Origin: Pseudohalocynthiibacter aestuariivivens
GTDB lineage: Bacteria; Pseudomonadota; Alphaproteobacteria; Rhodobacterales; Rhodobacteraceae
Direction of reading: 5' to 3'
DNA: 64,000 nt
Assembly (NCBI RefSeq): GCF_018457175.1
Contig: NZ_JAGFNU010000006.1
Span: forward strand, 62,001 to 126,000
Shown in pieces: positions 62,505 to 64,000 of the stretch (positions within the stretch are counted from its first letter, which is position 1; the number at the start of each line of letters is the position of its first letter). The notes under the pieces were generated by a model. That model had not been told where the DNA came from, ran no database searches, and saw nothing but the letters and a program-made list of their open reading frames with translations. The translations under genes were made by a program, and so were the position numbers.

Positions 62505-62729
62505 CTAGTTCACCATCATCGAAAAGACCCGAACAAAAGCTGCCGGGATATCCTGGAAGCTGTAGCCGCTGGGTTTCTGAAAAATCGCAATAGCAATCAT
62601 CACGCCGCTGACCGCGAACAAGAAAAACGCTGCTTTTGGTGCGCGACTTTCAGAAAACGCATTAATAAGCGATGGAAAAGCAAGCCCGGCCAGAACAAGG
62701 CCAAATACAAGAAACAGATCAGAGTCCAC
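62505..62729 (-). CDS. Small membrane protein of unknown function
   Basis: A 74-residue protein with two hydrophobic helices: DLFLVFGLVLAGLAFPSLI and AAFFLFAVSGVMIAIAIF, then KPSGYSFQDIPAAFVRVFSM. A GTG start at 62729 is chosen because AGGGGGCGCGAC stands just upstream; a TTG seven codons earlier is possible. Similar short proteins occur next to pyk in Rhodobacteraceae as far as I recall. It follows pyk by 32 bp on the same strand, so it may be co-transcribed. Function unknown. Confidence 0.72.
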   Translation of the reverse strand: MDSDLFLVFGLVLAGLAFPSLINAFSESRAPKAAFFLFAVSGVMIAIAIFQKPSGYSFQDIPAAFVRVFSMMVN

Positions 62730-62761
62730 GTCGCGCCCCCTAAGGCTCAATCATGGAAACA

Positions 62762-64000
62762 CTATTCCGGATCGGTACGAAAAATCAACCTTTCCTCGCA
62801 AGGTGCGACACGCAGGATATTTGTTGTTCCCGGTATGTTGAATGGCACCCCTGCAGTGACAACAATCTGGTCTTTTTCAGTCGCATAGCCACCTTTGCGT
62901 GCAGCGCGAGCAGCACTTACAACTGCAGATTTAAATCTGTCAACTTCTCCGGTTCGAACGCAGTTGGTTCCCCAGCTCAAACACAGACGCCGGGCTGTAC
63001 GTTCCAACGGCGTTAAAGCAATGATCGGCACGCGAGGCCGTTCACGCGCGACAAGCAACGCAGTTGTACCCGATTGCGTGAAACAGCAGATCGCCTTGAT
63101 ATCGGTCGTTTCTGCAATTTCACGCGCCGCAGCAACAATGCCATCCGCAATTGTTTTACGGTCTGCCTTGCGACTTGCCTCAATCACTTCGCGATACGTC
63201 GGATCACACTCTACCTCTATGGCGACGTTATTCATCGTCATCACCGCCTCGACCGGGTAACTCCCCGCCGCCGATTCAGCTGACAGCATAATCGCATCTG
63301 TGCCTTCATAGATTGCGGTTGCAACGTCAGAAACCTCTGCCCGTGTAGGCACCGGACTTTCGATCATGCTTTCCAACATTTGTGTTGCCACGATAACGGG
63401 TTTTGCCGCTGCTCGGCACGCCCGAACCAGACGTTTCTGAATAGGCGGTACATTTTGGACCGGCAATTCTACGCCCAGATCGCCCCGCGCAACCATAATC
63501 CCGTCAGAGGCTGCTAAAATTTCTGTAAATGCAGTGACCGCGGAAGGTTTTTCAATCTTCGACAAGATCGCAGCCCTGCCTTTAGCCAGTTCTCGCGCTT
63601 CCTCGACATCTTCAGGACGTTGCACAAAAGACAACGCCAGCCAATCGACGCCCAAATCGCAGACAAACTCCAGATCTGCGCGGTCCTTTTTCGACAACGC
63701 AGCCAGCGGCAACACCACATCAGGGACATTCACGCCCTTTCTGTTTGAAATTGTCCCGCCAACGACTACGCTGCAGTTTGCGAAATCTGCACCGCAGGTA
63801 TCTACCTTCAAGCGAATCTTACCGTCGTTGACCAAAAGGCTTGCACCTGGTTCAAGCGCGTCAAAGATTTCCTTGTGCGGAAGCTGAACGCGGTTCGCAT
63901 CGCCTGGTTTGTCGTCAAGATCAAGACGGAACGTCTGCCCCACCTCAAGCTCTTCTTCCTCGTTTGCGAAAACACCGCAGCGTAGTTTTGGCCCCTGAAG
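62762..64000 (-). CDS. pyk: Pyruvate kinase (5' end beyond the window)
   Basis: The C-terminal 412 residues of pyruvate kinase; translation continues off the right edge with the motif LQGPKLRCGVF in frame. Visible are the active-site region SKIEKPSAVTAF, DGIMVARGDLGVELP, the signature VATQMLESMI and the DAIMLSAESAAGSYPVEAV stretch, then the C-terminal allosteric domain. It makes pyruvate and ATP from phosphoenolpyruvate. No truncation is seen at the 3' end. Confidence 0.95.
   Translation of the reverse strand, partial: LQGPKLRCGVFANEEEELEVGQTFRLDLDDKPGDANRVQLPHKEIFDALEPGASLLVNDGKIRLKVDTCGADFANCSVVVGGTISNRKGVNVPDVVLPLAALSKKDRADLEFVCDLGVDWLALSFVQRPEDVEEARELAKGRAAILSKIEKPSAVTAFTEILAASDGIMVARGDLGVELPVQNVPPIQKRLVRACRAAAKPVIVATQMLESMIESPVPTRAEVSDVATAIYEGTDAIMLSAESAAGSYPVEAVMTMNNVAIEVECDPTYREVIEASRKADRKTIADGIVAAAREIAETTDIKAICCFTQSGTTALLVARERPRVPIIALTPLERTARRLCLSWGTNCVRTGEVDRFKSAVVSAARAARKGGYATEKDQIVVTAGVPFNIPGTTNILRVAPCEERLIFRTDPE

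Noticed and set aside
1-64000. CRISPR array, insertion sequence, prophage, tRNA or rRNA
   Set aside because: No regularly spaced repeats, transposase or integrase motifs, phage genes, or T-loop (GTTCGAATC-like) signatures were found on either strand.

Overview
The window is a chromosomal segment of an alphaproteobacterium, almost certainly of the Rhodobacteraceae (Roseobacter group); the genus cannot be fixed from the sequence alone. The main indicators are the ccoNOQP-ccoGHIS / universal stress protein / fnrL / hemN order known from Rhodobacter, a soeABC sulfite dehydrogenase, a TrcR (DUF1013) regulator, a COQ9 homologue, a membrane-anchored cytochrome cy, and three copies of an intergenic motif reading GCCTCCGGCGGGGATATTT. 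I see no insertion sequence, prophage, CRISPR array, tRNA or rRNA. Both ends cut through genes: soeA on the left and pyk on the right.

Layout. 0-3 kb: soeA (3' part), soeB and soeC for sulfite oxidation at the membrane. 3-6 kb: zinc uptake znuBC with zur, divergent from znuA, with two Zur-like boxes between them. 6-9.5 kb: heme genes hemC, hemE, hemF and a small universal stress protein. 9.6-15.5 kb: a lipoprotein, an SDR protein with an altered active site, an RsmC-like methyltransferase, clpS, a HAD phosphatase, a SPOR-tailed D-Ala-D-Ala carboxypeptidase and an FAH-family hydrolase. 15.5-26.9 kb: an oxygen-response block: ccoS, ccoI, ccoH, ccoG, ccoP, ccoQ, ccoO, ccoN, usp, fnrL, hemN, with four FNR-type boxes. 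26.9-32.6 kb: the yejABEF peptide ABC importer. 32.8-42.4 kb: cytochrome cy, pheA, nudC, a TetR-controlled hydrolase, the SRP RNA, rsgA, a tyrosine phosphatase, and dnaX-ybaB-recR. 42.4-49 kb: a more accessory-looking stretch: a stand-alone ParB-like domain, LysR/GST, an ornithine/lysine decarboxylase with a structured leader, trcR, a secreted RNase T2 facing a putative secreted metallopeptidase, and an orphan cytochrome c with a perfect FNR box. 49-57 kb: a solitary hydantoinase/oxoprolinase, quinone oxidoreductase and coq9, rpsU, lrp/ald, mscL, a second GST and ytoQ. 57-64 kb: pyk, a small membrane protein, rpmI-rplT, pheS, a DDAH-like amidinohydrolase and pheT.

How it works together. Heme synthesis (hemC, hemE, aerobic hemF, anaerobic hemN), the high-affinity cbb3 oxidase with its copper and heme assembly factors, cytochrome cy and FnrL form one coherent module for respiration at low oxygen. 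FNR boxes lie upstream of ccoN, usp, hemN/fnrL, ccoG and, 23 kb away, the orphan cytochrome c. The strongest candidates for something not fully described are the leader RNA of the decarboxylase gene (45.7-45.9 kb), the orphan FNR-controlled cytochrome c, the RNase T2/metallopeptidase pair, the SDR lacking its catalytic lysine, and the twin TetR operators at 36.8 kb.
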